From Welwitschia mirabilis (Eukaryota > Gnetophyta > Gnetopsida > Welwitschiales), in NCBI GenBank assembly GCA_051453625.1, contig JBOZIK010000001.1:167651671-167715670 (forward strand): a DNA stretch of 64,000 nt. Reading direction: 5' to 3'. Made by a program: the position numbers and the translations under genes. The notes under the pieces were generated by a model. It was not told the origin of the DNA. It was given only the letters and a program-made list of their open reading frames with translations, and did no database searches. Of this stretch, positions 1 through 12,950 are shown one piece after another. Position 1 is the stretch's first letter, and each line of letters opens with the position of its first letter.

Positions 1-1339
1 TATATTAGTTAGATACTATCCTAAAACAAGTTAACATCCCATCAACTTTATACAAGATATTCTGTGTCGTGAAAATAAAGTTAGAAATAATTATAGAACA
101 CAATTTTGATATCATTATTGTATGCAAACCAAAAGGGTATACAACTAAGTAATAATTATGTTTTCTAATTATTTTGAATCTTATATTGTGTTAATAGAGT
201 TTAAATAGGATTTGATCCTAGGTTCCGTTATGTATGTTAATTTAAAAAANNNNNNNNNNNNNNNNNNNNNNNNNNNNNNNNNNNNNNNNNNNNNNNNNNN
301 NNNNNNNNNNNNNNNNNNNNNNNNNNNNNNNNNNNNNNNNNNNNNNNNNATTATTTTAAATCTTATATGATGTTAATAGAGTCTAAATAGGATTTGATTC
401 TAGGTTCCGTTATGTATGTTAATTTTTTAAAAAAAGATTAATTAGGGTAACTGAAGTTAGGGTGTTATAGTAATGGTGCTAAAAACTTGTTATGCCTTAA
501 CCTAAGATAGATTTTAATCTATGAAACATATGCCTAGCAATCAGTGTAGATGTAATAGCTTTAAAATATAAAAGTCAGCTTTGATTATATTATAGATAAT
601 ACTAATTATTATTCTCTCATTGGGACTACAAAGGTCTTTCAAATATTTTTAATAACTCTTGATCATTTTATGAATTAATGTTAAGTATCAAGAGAATTTA
701 AAAAATAATTTAGTAATGAATTAACATCTTCTCCTAAGAATATAAAATTACTATTCATTTAATACTCTATCTTGTAACCTTAACCCAAGTGAGAATTTTT
801 CTACTAAGTACAATGAGAATTGTTCTACTAATTACAAGATTGTTTCCTATATAATTAATAAGTTATTCCAATGTAGATTCTGAATGCAAAAAAAGTATAA
901 GCAAGGAATATGATTTCATCAATAAAATATAGGAAAACAAGGATAGTATGAAATAAATCGCATACTAATATATCAATTGTATAAACCCATAAAGAATTGA
1001 AGGACTAATCCAATAAGTATAAAAGAACCTCTATAGGAAACTATTGCATAACCACTAGTTTTAATTAAATCATAGATGAAAAGTAAACTAAATCCTATTA
1101 CAAATCAAAGTGCATTTGCTAATGGTGCAACTACTATAGAGAATAATAACTTAAAGTGTAAACCCAAGGTGTAGCATAATAGATGTCAAATGAATAGTTA
1201 CTCTTTTATAGCTATGAATGAAAAAAGAAGGCTTAAAACCTAATTATGAGATAAACCTCTATCATGATCATTGCAAGTTTGGAAATGATAGATTCTTAAT
1301 GACTAATGATAATGGAACTTTCATGAAGAAAAACTCCAA
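1..1339. other. Anonymous AT-rich DNA with a 100-N gap at 250-349
   Basis: I see no gene, RNA or recognisable element here apart from the duplicated segment around the gap, which is listed separately. Stops are frequent in every frame. Confidence 0.6.
168..436 (+). repeat. Direct duplicate flanking the 250-349 gap
   Basis: Bases 168-249 and 350-436 are near-identical direct copies; both contain ttccgttatgtatgttaatt and differ by roughly six bases. They sit exactly on the two sides of a run of 100 Ns, a common placeholder for a gap of unknown size. This may be a true short duplication, but two overlapping contig ends or alleles left unmerged fit better, because the same pattern recurs at other gaps in the window. 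Confidence 0.8.
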
Positions 1340-1351
1340 GCTCTGATATCA
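1340..1351 (-). promoter_or_regulatory. Copia-like tRNA-iMet primer binding site, LTR remnant
   Basis: On the minus strand this reads TGATATCAGAGC, one base away from the TGGTATCAGAGC site that pairs with initiator tRNA-Met in many plant Ty1/copia elements. On that strand the LTR end would lie just to the right, around 1352 and above. I cannot find a second LTR copy or coding remnant here, so this is either a degraded element end or a chance match. Confidence 0.4.
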
Positions 1352-2869
1352 TCATAAATGAAATATAGATAAATAATGGATGATGAATTTTATAAATTGT
1401 TAATGAATGATTAAATCAAGGTAGGCTATCTTTCATAGCTTTTCTTAGGGCTACAATTATTTTTTAGTATATCCTTATTATTTAATAGAGGTTAGCAATC
1501 AATCTCCTTAGGAAGGACATAAGTACATAGTTCTTTACTCATTATAGATTGTGTAGCACTACCCCATAAGATGAATTAGTTACTATAGCATCTATTTAGG
1601 GAGTCTGGAGGTGTGAAATCCACCTAGATTCATGATACTAGTAGAAGTATATTTCTGATAAGAATGCTAATTTTCTTATCTAGATTAACTTCTATGTACT
1701 ATAACTATATTGAATTATCTTATTAATAAAATAACATAAATCAGTTATTAATAATAATTTTAATACTTAATAAATAAACATATTTAGCAACAAATTAGTT
1801 ACTAATCTAGTACATAAATGCTTAAAAAATATCTTTATTTTCTAAAATTAAAGGGTCGAAAATTGTGAAAATCTAACTATACATAGGTAGCTAAAATATT
1901 ATAATATTACATAGTGAACTAAGTAACATTTATACTTACCATAATTCTAGGTTTTAGTAAAGGATAAATTTTGAAACTTAACATTGCAAAAAATCCATAT
2001 TCTAGATGACATTAATTTTAACTTTATTTAATACATTTTTTTCTTTTTTTAAATTACATGTTATTCTAGATAAAGGGGATAGAGTTAAAGTAACAAATAA
2101 TGGTGATTAGGTTTATGAAAATGTTTAAAATCTTTATCAATTAACTTTGGAAGAATGGTTATTCTTAAGGCTAAAAAGTTTAATAATACTATGAGCAAAT
2201 ACTTCTAAATTTGAAAATGATTAGTTTAGTTAAATATGCCTTTTCCAAAAAATCTATGAAGCCTTGAATCATATAGTAGAAATAACTTATTAAGATCAAA
2301 GAATTTCATAATTACTTATTTACCATGATATGATTTTATTTTCTATTTTTGGATCCCTTGCCTCCAAACACCTGCCATACTTACTCCCAATCCCATAGGC
2401 TTCATTTCGAATTTCTTATAATTCATTCAAGTCAAGCTTTTTTATTTCAAGATTTACTTCAGTTTTGGTTTAGCTAGTTTATGGATTAGAAAACTTTATG
2501 TTCACTTTCTAAGGAAAGATAATAATATTTTCCAAAAATGAATATGTAGAACAACATTCCAATGGAGGTTTTATAGTAGGCTGATAGGTTTAAAGAGGAT
2601 CTTTGAGTAGAGAAATGAATATTTTCTATTAGACTTTGTTATTTTTTAGAAAATTCATTTTGACTCTATTCCTCTCTTGTGGTTTGTATCACAATCCTTA
2701 TCTTTAATATAAATCCACCTTCTTCATATCACACACGCTAGTATAGGACAAAAATCCCTATGTCATAACATACTGAAGTAATAAATAAAATTCAAGGGTT
2801 AATTTACTTTTAATAAAATAATCCATTATATTTTTGGTATTTTATTATTTATAAATTAAAAATAATAAT
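1352..2869. other. Anonymous AT-rich DNA, possibly decayed LTR
   Basis: No coding similarity is visible in six frames. The part just right of the primer-site-like motif could be an eroded minus-strand LTR, but no partner copy was found. Confidence 0.4.
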
Positions 2870-3071
2870 ACAAATAATGCAATAAAATGAATGACATGTA
2901 ATAGAAATGCAAATGCAATAAAATGAAAATAAATTTATCCTAAATGAAAATCAATTATCAAGTTTACCAACTTATTGACATCCAATTTGGCCCCTATATT
3001 CTATATAAAAATAGATTTAATCTATTAAAGCATTAAATTAACATCAACATAAAGTATAAGGAATATCATAT

Positions 3072-3159
<88 letters not shown>

Positions 3160-3350
3160 GTGATGAGGGAGGGAGTGATAGCTAGGGAGATAGGGAGAGA
3201 AAGAGGGAATAAATTAAGAGATAAAATACATTTTATTTATTCAATAAAATATATTCAATTACATTCACTTACAACTAACAACTCCTTAATAAAGGACACT
3301 CAATCCAACATTGCGAAAATCTCATCTTCCAAGTGAACGAATTTCTTTCC
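2870..3350 (-). repeat. Partial LTR of the 25.8-32.5 kb gypsy family
   Basis: This stretch aligns with the middle of the minus-strand LTRs at 25811 and 31442. Shared landmarks in the same order are a gene-poor aatgaaaatg-rich stretch, tttaccaacttattg, a tctatataaaa block, ttaacatcaacataaag, and ttcaattacattcacttaca followed by an aacaactcc stretch. It lacks the outer parts of the LTR, so it is a truncated or deeply eroded copy. A microsatellite has expanded inside it at the position where the other copies have a short aaaagaaag run. Confidence 0.65.
3076..3157. repeat. Compound GT/GA microsatellite
   Basis: About six GT units are followed by roughly 35 GA units with one aa interruption. The run produces an artificial Arg-Glu repeat reading frame on the plus strand (3070-3336) that should not be taken as a protein. 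It lies inside the LTR fragment described above. Confidence 0.95.
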
Positions 3351-4965
3351 CAAGATGGTCTAATTATCAAAAGTCACTTAAATGTAAAAAGATGATTTAT
3401 AGTTTTTATCTAGTAATTTTGGTCACTAATTAGTTGAAACTAAAGGGATGTAATTATCATTAAAAATTAGTTATAATTTGATTAATTTTTAAATGATTAA
3501 TGATGGTCATTATCTGAGCCTCATTTGAATGAAATAGATAGATAAAGGCTCTAGCTACTAATAACCATCTACCATGTCACTCCGTACCAAATCTAGTTCT
3601 ATTGATAGGCATCTCTACACTTCATTTAGATAGCCAAGGTTACAAGACTCTCAAACTAGAGAGGATAAAAATTCTTAAGGATTGGTTATCTTCTAGACTC
3701 ATTAAGATGACTTAGGAGATGATCATACACTTTGATGTTTTGATCCTTAAACACATTTCATTAATCCTAAACTGATTTTCTCTAGTTCTAAAGCATTAGA
3801 AACATTTCCAAATCATTCTAATTTGTCATGCTAGCCTCTATTAGGTATCATAACAATGAGTAAAGTATTTTAATATGATTAAACTTTGGGGTAATATATT
3901 AATTTAGTATTCTTACTTTACCATAAGAAGTCACAAATAGATCATGTCTCAAGATCATCCAAAAAGAGTTAGAAATGTTGGAAATCTCTACTTTTTCTCT
4001 CATTACAATGGTAGGTAAATTTTTCTCTTAATTAATCAAAAACTTACCCAATAATCCTAAAACATACTCTAATAATGGTGTTAAATATGGATAATTTGGC
4101 ATCCCAACATAGCCATCCACTAAGTATTTATCAATCCTTGATAAAATAACTGAATAATTAGTAGTAAGAGAAATTAACAAGATAAATAAGTAAGATAGAT
4201 ATAAAATGAATTTCAATAATGTTAACATGAACGTTTATGACTTAAACTAAGTGAATAAATTAGTTAATAAGTTAATCATTCCATCAAAATTTCTTCTTCT
4301 CACAAAAATCATCTAGACAAGCAAGTCGATAAGGTCTTAAAAGGTAATTTTCCAAAAACACTTAACTTGTTAATCTCTTCATAGTGCTTTTTGATCTTAT
4401 TCATTTACATGAATACTTAAATATTCATCCACTAATTAAAAAAAATCAAATATTATGATTTCTTCTAACGTAGCCCACACTACACATGTGTCAATGTCAT
4501 GCTAATGATAGAATGCAATGTTAAATGGATAAAAATCATATAAAGAAAAATTATAGAATCATGACTTAAAAAATCATATGTGTATATTATGGAAATCTAA
4601 ATTTGAGTACAATGGAAAGGATTATCTATGATATCTCAAAAATTCATACAAAATGATAATACAAGACACATGCAGAGGGCTTAAGCATAGTATTAAGATA
4701 TGTAGAACTACTGTTAACATGTAAAAATTAACATTATGAACAAGTTAATTGACTAGTTTACCTTGATGAAAGACATTAATATAACTGATTTTATCATAAA
4801 AACAATTTTTATATTCATTTTCTATTTTAATTATGGACTTATGATGTGCTCATAAAATTTTTAGATTATTTATGCTTAACTCAAAGACACACTTAAAAAT
4901 GAAGATTATTAGATCTCAAACACTGATGCCACTGTCCAAAACTACTGGTGTCATCACTCATTCTA
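3351..4965. other. Anonymous AT-rich DNA
   Basis: No gene, RNA gene or element ends are recognisable. The minus-strand frame at 4028-4228 is hydrophobic but matches nothing I know and has chance composition. Confidence 0.55.
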
Positions 4966-5953
4966 TGCCACATAGTCAAATCTCACATTCCTAAAGTGTC
5001 ATGAAAAATTGGATTAAATGTAGTTATGGGCTTAGTCAAATTTCACATCAAAAATAAATTACATTCTTAACAACACATGACATATGACATTACTAAGTAG
5101 GAGGATGATGAAGACACATGGCAATAATAGCATTGGTCGCAGTTACAACATATAGGAGCCAATTGTTACATCGTCATAGGAATTTCTACTAATTAAAAAA
5201 GATGATAAACCATCCTAGCTAATGTCATCATTATGTAACCATCCATCTAATGCTATAAGCCAAGGGCTTATAACCATTCCTCACCCCCATCTCTCCTTAA
5301 AAAAGGGCCTTGAACCCTTTATTATATTACATTTGGCTTTGAAGAATTGTATAACCTTGGAGTGTCAATCATGATGGACTTCTAGGAAACTCTTTAGGAA
5401 GTGAGCTAGTCTTTAGGATTACATGAGATGTTCTTCATCATCTTTCTTCCCTTGTTATAAATAATTATTCCTTTAATACATTAGGTTGTTTACTTTTGAT
5501 TTTAAATTATGAATCACATTATGGTTGTAATGCTTAGGTAGCAACTTAATCATTAAGCTTCATGTCATATTAAGTAAGCTCTTTCATTACTTGGTTTAAG
5601 TCTTTTAACCTTATGGATTTTAAGTATTTAGGATCTTTACCTTCTTTTATTGTTTAAGGCTAAGAAAGATCAAGTGATAATTGGGTTCATCATCACACAT
5701 ATGGTGAATGAGATCATGTTACCATGATCTAAATCAAAATACTTAATAATTTTAAATGTGTTATAGGAAAAGCATTAAATAACATTGGAGTGAAGATTGC
5801 TAGAAAATGAATTGGTGAAACCTTAAAGCTAGCTTGCTTCTCTCTTTTTCTAAGTTGAAGTTTTAAATAAAACTCTAAAATCATGTTTTCATCTTTTTTA
5901 ATTTTCTTGGTTTTTTAAACTTGCATCAAGTAAAAGTTAGTGTAAAACTTCTA
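4966..5953 (+). repeat. 5' LTR of the 5-9.4 kb gypsy element
   Basis: It starts at tgccacatag and pairs with the copy beginning tgccaaagag at 8467. Colinear landmarks shared by both are caaatctcac, catcaaaaataaattacatt, caagggcttataac, a decayed TATA block followed by the gaaccctttattatat run, ccttaatcattaggcttca-like sequence, catatggt...gag, and aaaagcattaa followed by acattggagtga. The central block also matches the reverse complement of the LTRs at 25811 and 31442 and the solo LTR at 51.8-54 kb, so all belong to one related LTR family. Confidence 0.75.
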
Positions 5954-7004
5954 ATTCATTACCCATGTTATCCCTCTACCAAGACTTATTCTAAGTATAA
6001 ACTCAAATGAATCCAAACATTGTACAATAACAAATAGATTTCAGTGTTGTTTCTATGTATAACGACATGGTAGTAGCTTAAAAGAATATTTACATTATTT
6101 TATAATTTATTATAAATAGTTTTTACTTTTCCAATGGCTGGTACTAGTCCTTTTTAATAATACCCGAAGTAACCCTCTTTGATCTTTCTTTTGTGTGCCT
6201 TTTAGTGGTTAGGACTAGTCATTCCAGTGAAACCCAAACTAGTCTAGCTATGTTTAAGTTTGTCTTTGATTTTGTTCTAAGTTATATTTATACAAGTCTA
6301 ATTTTTATTTGTAGATATCTTTAAGGAGAAACTTTAAAACACAAAACTTAAAAATTTTAAATAACATTACATGCTGCTATTATTTTTTACATTTTTCTGC
6401 ATTTCTACTTTATGATTTCGCTATGTGATAAAACATTAAAATCTCTAAAAACATTTTCACATTTCATTAATTTTTGGATTTGTAAACGCTCATCTTCTTC
6501 CTTTCTGTTCAAATTTTTTGTGACCCCATTATGTGAAACATCCTACAAGGCAATTGCAAACCTTCTATATTTTACTAAGACTATAATAATACACATTTCA
6601 ACTAGCACTGATGCTTATCCTAACCAATACCATCAACCTCTATAATCATAATCATCTGAACTTTTAGCAGATCCCTCTATGTAAACTTAGAAACCTATGT
6701 AACTTGCAGGATCTATGAAAAAATGAACATTTTATTTTCCACATTGATACCCATGAAAAAAAAATGAATGCCCATCAATTCCTTTGTTTGAAAACGTTAT
6801 TAATGAATAAGTTAATGAAGTAAAGCATCATGGCAAAACATGAAAAATAACCCATACTCTAACACATGCAATCCCAAGTGGAGGTATCATCCCAACTTTT
6901 CCTGGAAGTAATATAATCAAATTAGTCAACCAAGAAACCATTTCCTTCATCACCCTTCCTTCCATTTCCTTTCAATTACTAAAATCACTTACGTTTACTT
7001 ACTT

Positions 7005-8095
7005 TGAGGAACCAGTGAGTAGGTTCATGGAAAATCAAGTCTAAATAAATCGTAACCATAAATCTATTTTTAATCAACATTACTCATCATTAGCCAACGT
7101 CAAACAAAACACCCAATCCATCTCACAAGTCCTTTAATAAGTCCAACAAAATCAAATCCAGATTCTCTCTATCATAGAATAAAGAAAAACAGCAAACTCG
7201 CAATGAGTGCTTAACCAAATCCCAAAGAAGCTAGGTTTGTTAAAGAAGGATCAAGCCACTTAGAATAAACTAAAGATAGATACCCTAGAAGTGGTACAAA
7301 TATTAATTAATGTTTAACTTAAAGTAAATATAAAGATGAAGGGAAGGTAAAATAAAAAGATACAACTCCTTATTAAGAATCTTTACCTTTTCCATAAGCT
7401 TTGAATTAAAAAAGATAAATAACTTAGAAAAACATTTGCCCATATAGAAAGAGCCTTCAACTCTTCCCCAATGTCTTAGAAAGAAGAAAATTAAAAAATA
7501 ACAACTTTAGGCCTTAGAAAATTTCAAGGTAAAAAACATATGCCTCTTTTAAAAGAAATTAAAAAGGTGCTCTCATATGCAAAGTTTTGTAAGGACATAT
7601 GCATGATAAAAAGATGTATGAATGTTAAAAGCAAAGCCTTCTTAGCCTAATAAATAAGTTCACCCATCCAAACTCAGTTTCTATATAAGTACAATGATCT
7701 ATATCATCCAAATTATCAGCATTATAATTAGAGATTAAAACATTAAGTAAGACTTATTATACCTAGAAGCGAGTGTCAACATCTTACCCTATTATATGCA
7801 AAAGGAACTTAGCTTAGATAATGTTAAACACATAAAAATTCAATTGTAATTAGCTAATAAGTATGTAAAGTTATCATTAGGAATAGGGGAAAAATTTAAT
7901 AGTACAAGTTGATACATGCTATTTCCTAATAGAATTCAAAGTTTTAGAAATGGATACAACAAAATGTAATTTAGTGCCTACCATTTTAGGAAGGCCTTTC
8001 CTTGCTACTTTAAATACCTTAATTAATTGTAGGAATGGTTAAATGAAAACATCATTTAACAACATTACTTTGAACTTAAACATTTTTAACATGAT
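7005..8095 (+). pseudogene. Decayed Ty3/gypsy gag-protease polyprotein
   Basis: Three plus-strand stretches match the Athila/Tat-like gag-pol of plant gypsy elements in the expected order. About 7030-7220 reads like the gag C-terminal helix region. 7520-7650 reads HMPLLKEIKK then LSYAKFCKDI then NVKSKAFLA, matching the conserved spacer before the protease. 7750-8092 reads the protease itself, with ASVNILPYYM, KYVKLSLGIG and ILGRPFLATLNTLINC. The catalytic motif, usually D-[LS]-G-A-S, reads Y-L-E-A-S here, so the active-site aspartate and the glycine are both lost. Several in-frame stops (for example near 7888, 7910 and 8040) and frame changes confirm it is dead. Family membership is certain from the protease; assignment to the Athila/Tat side is from general resemblance. 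Confidence 0.85.
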
Positions 8096-8466
8096 AAAGT
8101 TACCAAGCAAATTTGAAGAAGTTATATTCTTTTGACAAGCCAAACATTTCCCATCTTATGCCATTATTTGAATATCGCTTCTTTGATTTTAAACTAATAG
8201 TTATAATGTTTTCAAGTATTCTACAATAAGTCATCCTACAAAAAAACATGTTTTTCTTAAGGATTGTTTTCTCATGGATAATCCATAGCATCATCACATA
8301 TTCTAATACCTCTTTAAACCTTTCCATTCATCAATCCCATTTTTAAATCATCTCATTAATCCCATAAACCATCCACCCAAGTCATGTACTTATGAATTTT
8401 TGATACTTAATAATCTAGGTCAATGATCCTTAACTAAAAATTAGTAATAAGCGACCTCGTTATCTA

Positions 8467-9451
8467 TGCCAAAGAGTACAAATCTCACATTTCTGAATTA
8501 TCATGAAAAATCAAATTAAATGCAATTATGGGCTTGATCAAATTTCACATCAAAAATAAATTACATTCTTAATGACACATGGTGGTAATAATGAGGATTC
8601 ATAATGACATATGACATTGTTGAGTAGGATGATAGTGGAGATACATGATAACAATAGTAGTTGGTAGCAGTTGTAGCATCTAAGAGCAAGGTATTAGTGT
8701 CATTACAGGAATCTCTATCAATTGGAAAATATGATAAACCATATTACCTAATGTTATCATTATGTAATGGTCCATCTAATTCTACAAGACAAGGGCTTAT
8801 AACGATCCTCACCTCCATATTTCCCTGTAAAAGGGCTTTGAACCCTTTATTATATCATCTTTAGCTTCGAAGAATTGTAGGACCTTAGAGCATCAATCAT
8901 GATGTCCTTTTAAGTTGCTCTTTCAAAAGTGATCTAGTCTTTAGAATCACTAGAGGAATTCTTTAACATCTTTTTTACCTTATTATAAAGAGTTTTTTCT
9001 TTAATACATTAAGTTATTCACTTTTAATTTCAAATCATGAGTTGCATCTTGTAGCAATTTAATCATTAGGCTTCATTTCATATTGAGTGAGCTCTTTCAT
9101 AACCTGGTTTAAGCTTTTAACTTATGGATTTTATGTACTTAGGATCCTTACCTTTCATTATTATTGAATGCCAAGAAATATTAAGTGATAATTGAGTTCA
9201 CCATCACTCATATGGTAAATGAGATTTTGTCATCATACTTTGAGTCAAAAATACTTGATGGTTTTAATTGTTTTGTAGGAAAAGCATTAGACAACATTGG
9301 AGTGACAGATTACTAGAAAATAAATTAGTGAAACCTTAGAGCTATGTTTACAATTAAAGTTTTAAAAAAACTTTAAAATTACATTATTCTTTCCTTTTCC
9401 TTTCTTAAATTTTGTAACTTGCATTAATTAAAAAGTGCACATTTAACTCTA
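8467..9451 (+). repeat. 3' LTR of the 5-9.4 kb gypsy element
   Basis: This is the direct copy of 4966-5953, with many substitutions and small indels. It carries a decayed core promoter (cctgtaaaagggctttgaac near 8825) where related LTRs have cctataaaagg. No polypurine tract is obvious immediately upstream of 8467. Confidence 0.75.
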
Positions 9452-12400
9452 GTAGTGGTGGTAATGGTGATTTCTTCTTAGACATGGCCTCATTTATGGA
9501 AAATTAGTAGCTCACATGCTCTTGAATGATTATGGTGATGTGTATATTATGAGTTCTAACCACCTCAAGAAGGTTCATAGTAATACTCTGCTCAATATGA
9601 ACCATCTTTCAGTCAATTAAAGTGAAATGATCCTTTAGAAAACTAAATCTTTATCCTATGTAATCAATTGATGCTCTATTTAGGTGACTCTCTAATTTAT
9701 CCATGTAAGTTGATCACCCATCCTCTATTCAACTCTAGCTAGTAACTTTGTCATCTGCTTAAGATTAATATCATCTATAACTACATCTCCTTGAAGAAAT
9801 TTATGGATTTACGATTACTTTGACTCCCCTAAAACTTGAATAATTATATAAACCAAGTATCTACCTATAATATTAAGATGAGACTAATCTTGATTATCCT
9901 GTAGCTTTGGAATATCATATCTCTAAAGATACCTAAAAGAAGGTATGGATATCCTGCAGTGCATGAAGGCCTTATGTCAATCATGCTCTATAACTTCCTC
10001 TAAATGTAAGAAGCTATATGTATTATTTTCTATAATATATGTTGATCAAAATCTAAACATGAAAGATCATGAAGTGATTATCACGGAAGAATAGGTTGAT
10101 GTTATGAATAAATTCCCTATGGAATACTTTATAACCTGGTGGTAAGATAGAAACCAATACTCCACTAGGATTGATTATTGCATTATGTGGAATATAAAAA
10201 GTAGCATCATATTATTATTCATTAACTCTCCTCTAGAAGTATGAAATGAGTAACTCCCTCATCATCTAAATCTATAAACCTATAACTCATTAGATGTGTC
10301 CTTGTAAAATGTGAATGACTTAACTATCAATAGTCATGTTGATACCCTTAATGATATCTCCTTGCTAACCTCATTCTGTCTTTAAAAACATGAACTCATA
10401 AAACTCATGGATCTTTTTAATATAGTAGGAACTATAATCATCTATAAACCATCTAGCGTGTAGCTTTGAAAATGGCTTGATCAAGCTTTGCGTTTAATCT
10501 CTACATGAGATCATCAAAATACCTCTCCGATCTAATGATAGCATGGGATACTACCTTAACTTCAATCTCTCTAAACATCTCTGTCTCTTATTCCTATATT
10601 ACAAGTTTAACAAGAGCTTAAGATTCTTCCTAAGAAGATGAATCAGTAGCTATAGCTTGGTTGATACTTTAGGAACTGGTACATGTCTTACTAAAAATAA
10701 TATATCACAGACATATAGTCATAAAATTAACATGTAATTTTCATGCTGATAATATGCCCTAGAAGTAAAAAATGTGCTATAAAAGTTAAATTTTTTATCA
10801 AAAAAAGAAAACATTACACTCTTACCCCCATTAAATAAGCCAATTCAACACAAATTGACATGAAAAATAGTTAAGAAAATGATAAANNNNNNNNNNNNNN
10901 NNNNNNNNNNNNNNNNNNNNNNNNNNNNNNNNNNNNNNNNNNNNNNNNNNNNNNNNNNNNNNNNNNNNNNNNNNNNNNNNNNNNNNNNNNNNNNNNNNNN
11001 NNNNNNNNNNNNNNNNNNNNNNNNNNNNNNNNNNNNNNNNNNNNNNNNNNNNNNNNNNNNNNNNNNNNNNNNNNNNNNNNNNNNNNNNNNNNNNNNNNNN
11101 NNNNNNNTATTGACAACTCATAAATATGGTGAAGTCATGAACTACTTCTTCCAAACTGATGAGGATGAGAAATGATTTTATTTTATGAAAATGACATTTT
11201 GAGAGGACCTAGAATGTCAGAAATGAGTGAAAATAACATGAAAATGAAATACATACCTCATTTTTGTAAAATTGATTAGAAATCTAATTTGAGATAGTTA
11301 AATTCACATAAAATTATAGTGAGAGGATAGGTGGATGAAGCTAAGATTCAAAGGTAATAGGTCTAGGGTTCTAAGGTAGAAGATAGTGAAAGAAAGTGAT
11401 GGAAAAAAATGATGGAAAGAAGGGTTATACCGTGTTATCTAATGTAGTCATCTAAGTATTCATCTAAACAAAGCCCTAGGATGACTTATTAAAATAACTA
11501 GAATTTTTTTTAAACCAACAACTATGTATTTTATTCAAACAACATAGATGGATAGCTTCAAAAAAATTAACAAAGCTAATAAAAAGCTCTTAGTCATATC
11601 TAAAGAGGCTTTAGAGGTTCAATATGAATTAATAGAAGTATGCATATTGAGAAAATTATCATTCTTTCAGTTAGTCATCTAATGAAGCATGGGGATGAGC
11701 CCTCAAAAATTAAAAAAATAAAATAAAAAAGCTTAGAAAAGCTTAATAAGTTATAATTGAAAATAAAATAGATTAGATATGGAGGATAAAGTAGTAAAGA
11801 AAAATAGCAAAGACATCATGAATGAATGATGAGAAAATGTTTCAAGCTAAAAGATAAAGCATAGACAAGGCATACTTAAAATGGTTATGAGCATAATAAT
11901 GACAAGTAGTCAATAAAGCACAATTTAATAGAGAAGATTTAATACCATAACTTCTATATGAATGGTAAAAAATATAAGGTATGAAAGGGATTCTAATTAA
12001 AATTAGATCTAAGGAATGAAATGGGGTAGAAGTAAAAGGAGAAGCCAATGGAAAATAGTGATGAATGATAAACTAAAATTAATGGAATGAATAATGTGAG
12101 TGATAAGAGTAATAATTCAACTAAGAAATGATATTAGTCTTAAAATAGATAAGAGTAAATGCAAAAATAGCTATAAAATTACTAATTAAAATACTATGAA
12201 AATACTAAGTGAAAATGGGGGAAAAAGAATATAAATAAGATTGATTACTTCACCCTAAATGCAAACCTAGCAAAATTCATTCGTATACATCATAAGCCTT
12301 ATTGATGTTAGAGATGGATGGTTTAATGATAAATAACATAGAGCATTATGTGATAAGAGCAGTGATTATGATAACATCTAATGATAATTTTGTAAATCAT

Positions 12401-12950
12401 TAATGTTATGTTAGGGCTATAAATCAATCCAATCATTAGTTATGATAGTAATAGGATCCTATTAATGTATCATATAATGATTAATACGTTTTTGAAGTTT
12501 TCAGAAAGTAACTACTTTGGAATTATGAAAAATAAAGTTAATAAGGTATTAAGAAGTACCATTCATCATGATGAGAGAAGTGAAACCACTATTAATAAAA
12601 TAAGAACCCATAGGTTAAAGCTAGATTATAGCTAATTAACTCTATGATGGAGTTCTTGCAACGATGATATCACATTGCCACAGATCCCTTTTAGAGAAAA
12701 TTTACCTCAATGCGTTTTTTGTATTACATCATGAAAATAATGAGAGTCATGTAGATGCATCAATTTTTCTTTAAAGTTTGATAACTTATCTTATCAATTG
12801 ACTTAGATTATCATTGTTGAAACATGAATTAATCATAAAAATGGTAAACTAACAAAGTAAAAAGTTACAAACAAGCATTAGATTTGACATAGTTAATACT
12901 ACTGCAATAACTAAAAGAAGAAAAAGCCAAAAAAAAAAAAAGTCATAGGA
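9452..12950. other. Anonymous AT-rich DNA with a 221-N gap at 10887-11107
   Basis: No gene or recognisable element. Apparent frames crossing 10887-11107 are made of Ns and are not evidence for a protein. Confidence 0.55.

Larger units (their letters stand above)
4966..9451 (+). mobile_element. Ty3/gypsy LTR retrotransposon, gag-protease only
   Basis: Two direct repeats of about 1 kb (4966-5953 and 8467-9451) bracket about 2.5 kb of internal DNA. The internal DNA carries gag-like and aspartic-protease remnants on the plus strand. The protease ends near 8092, only about 370 bases before the downstream LTR, so there is no room for reverse transcriptase, RNase H or integrase. The element therefore either lost these domains by deletion or belongs to a non-autonomous gag-carrying class. 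LTR divergence is high by eye, pointing to an old insertion. No clear target-site duplication or primer site could be read. Confidence 0.75.

Noticed and set aside
3070-3336. 88-codon plus-strand frame rich in Arg-Glu
   Set aside because: It is simply the GA microsatellite read in frame, inside an LTR fragment.
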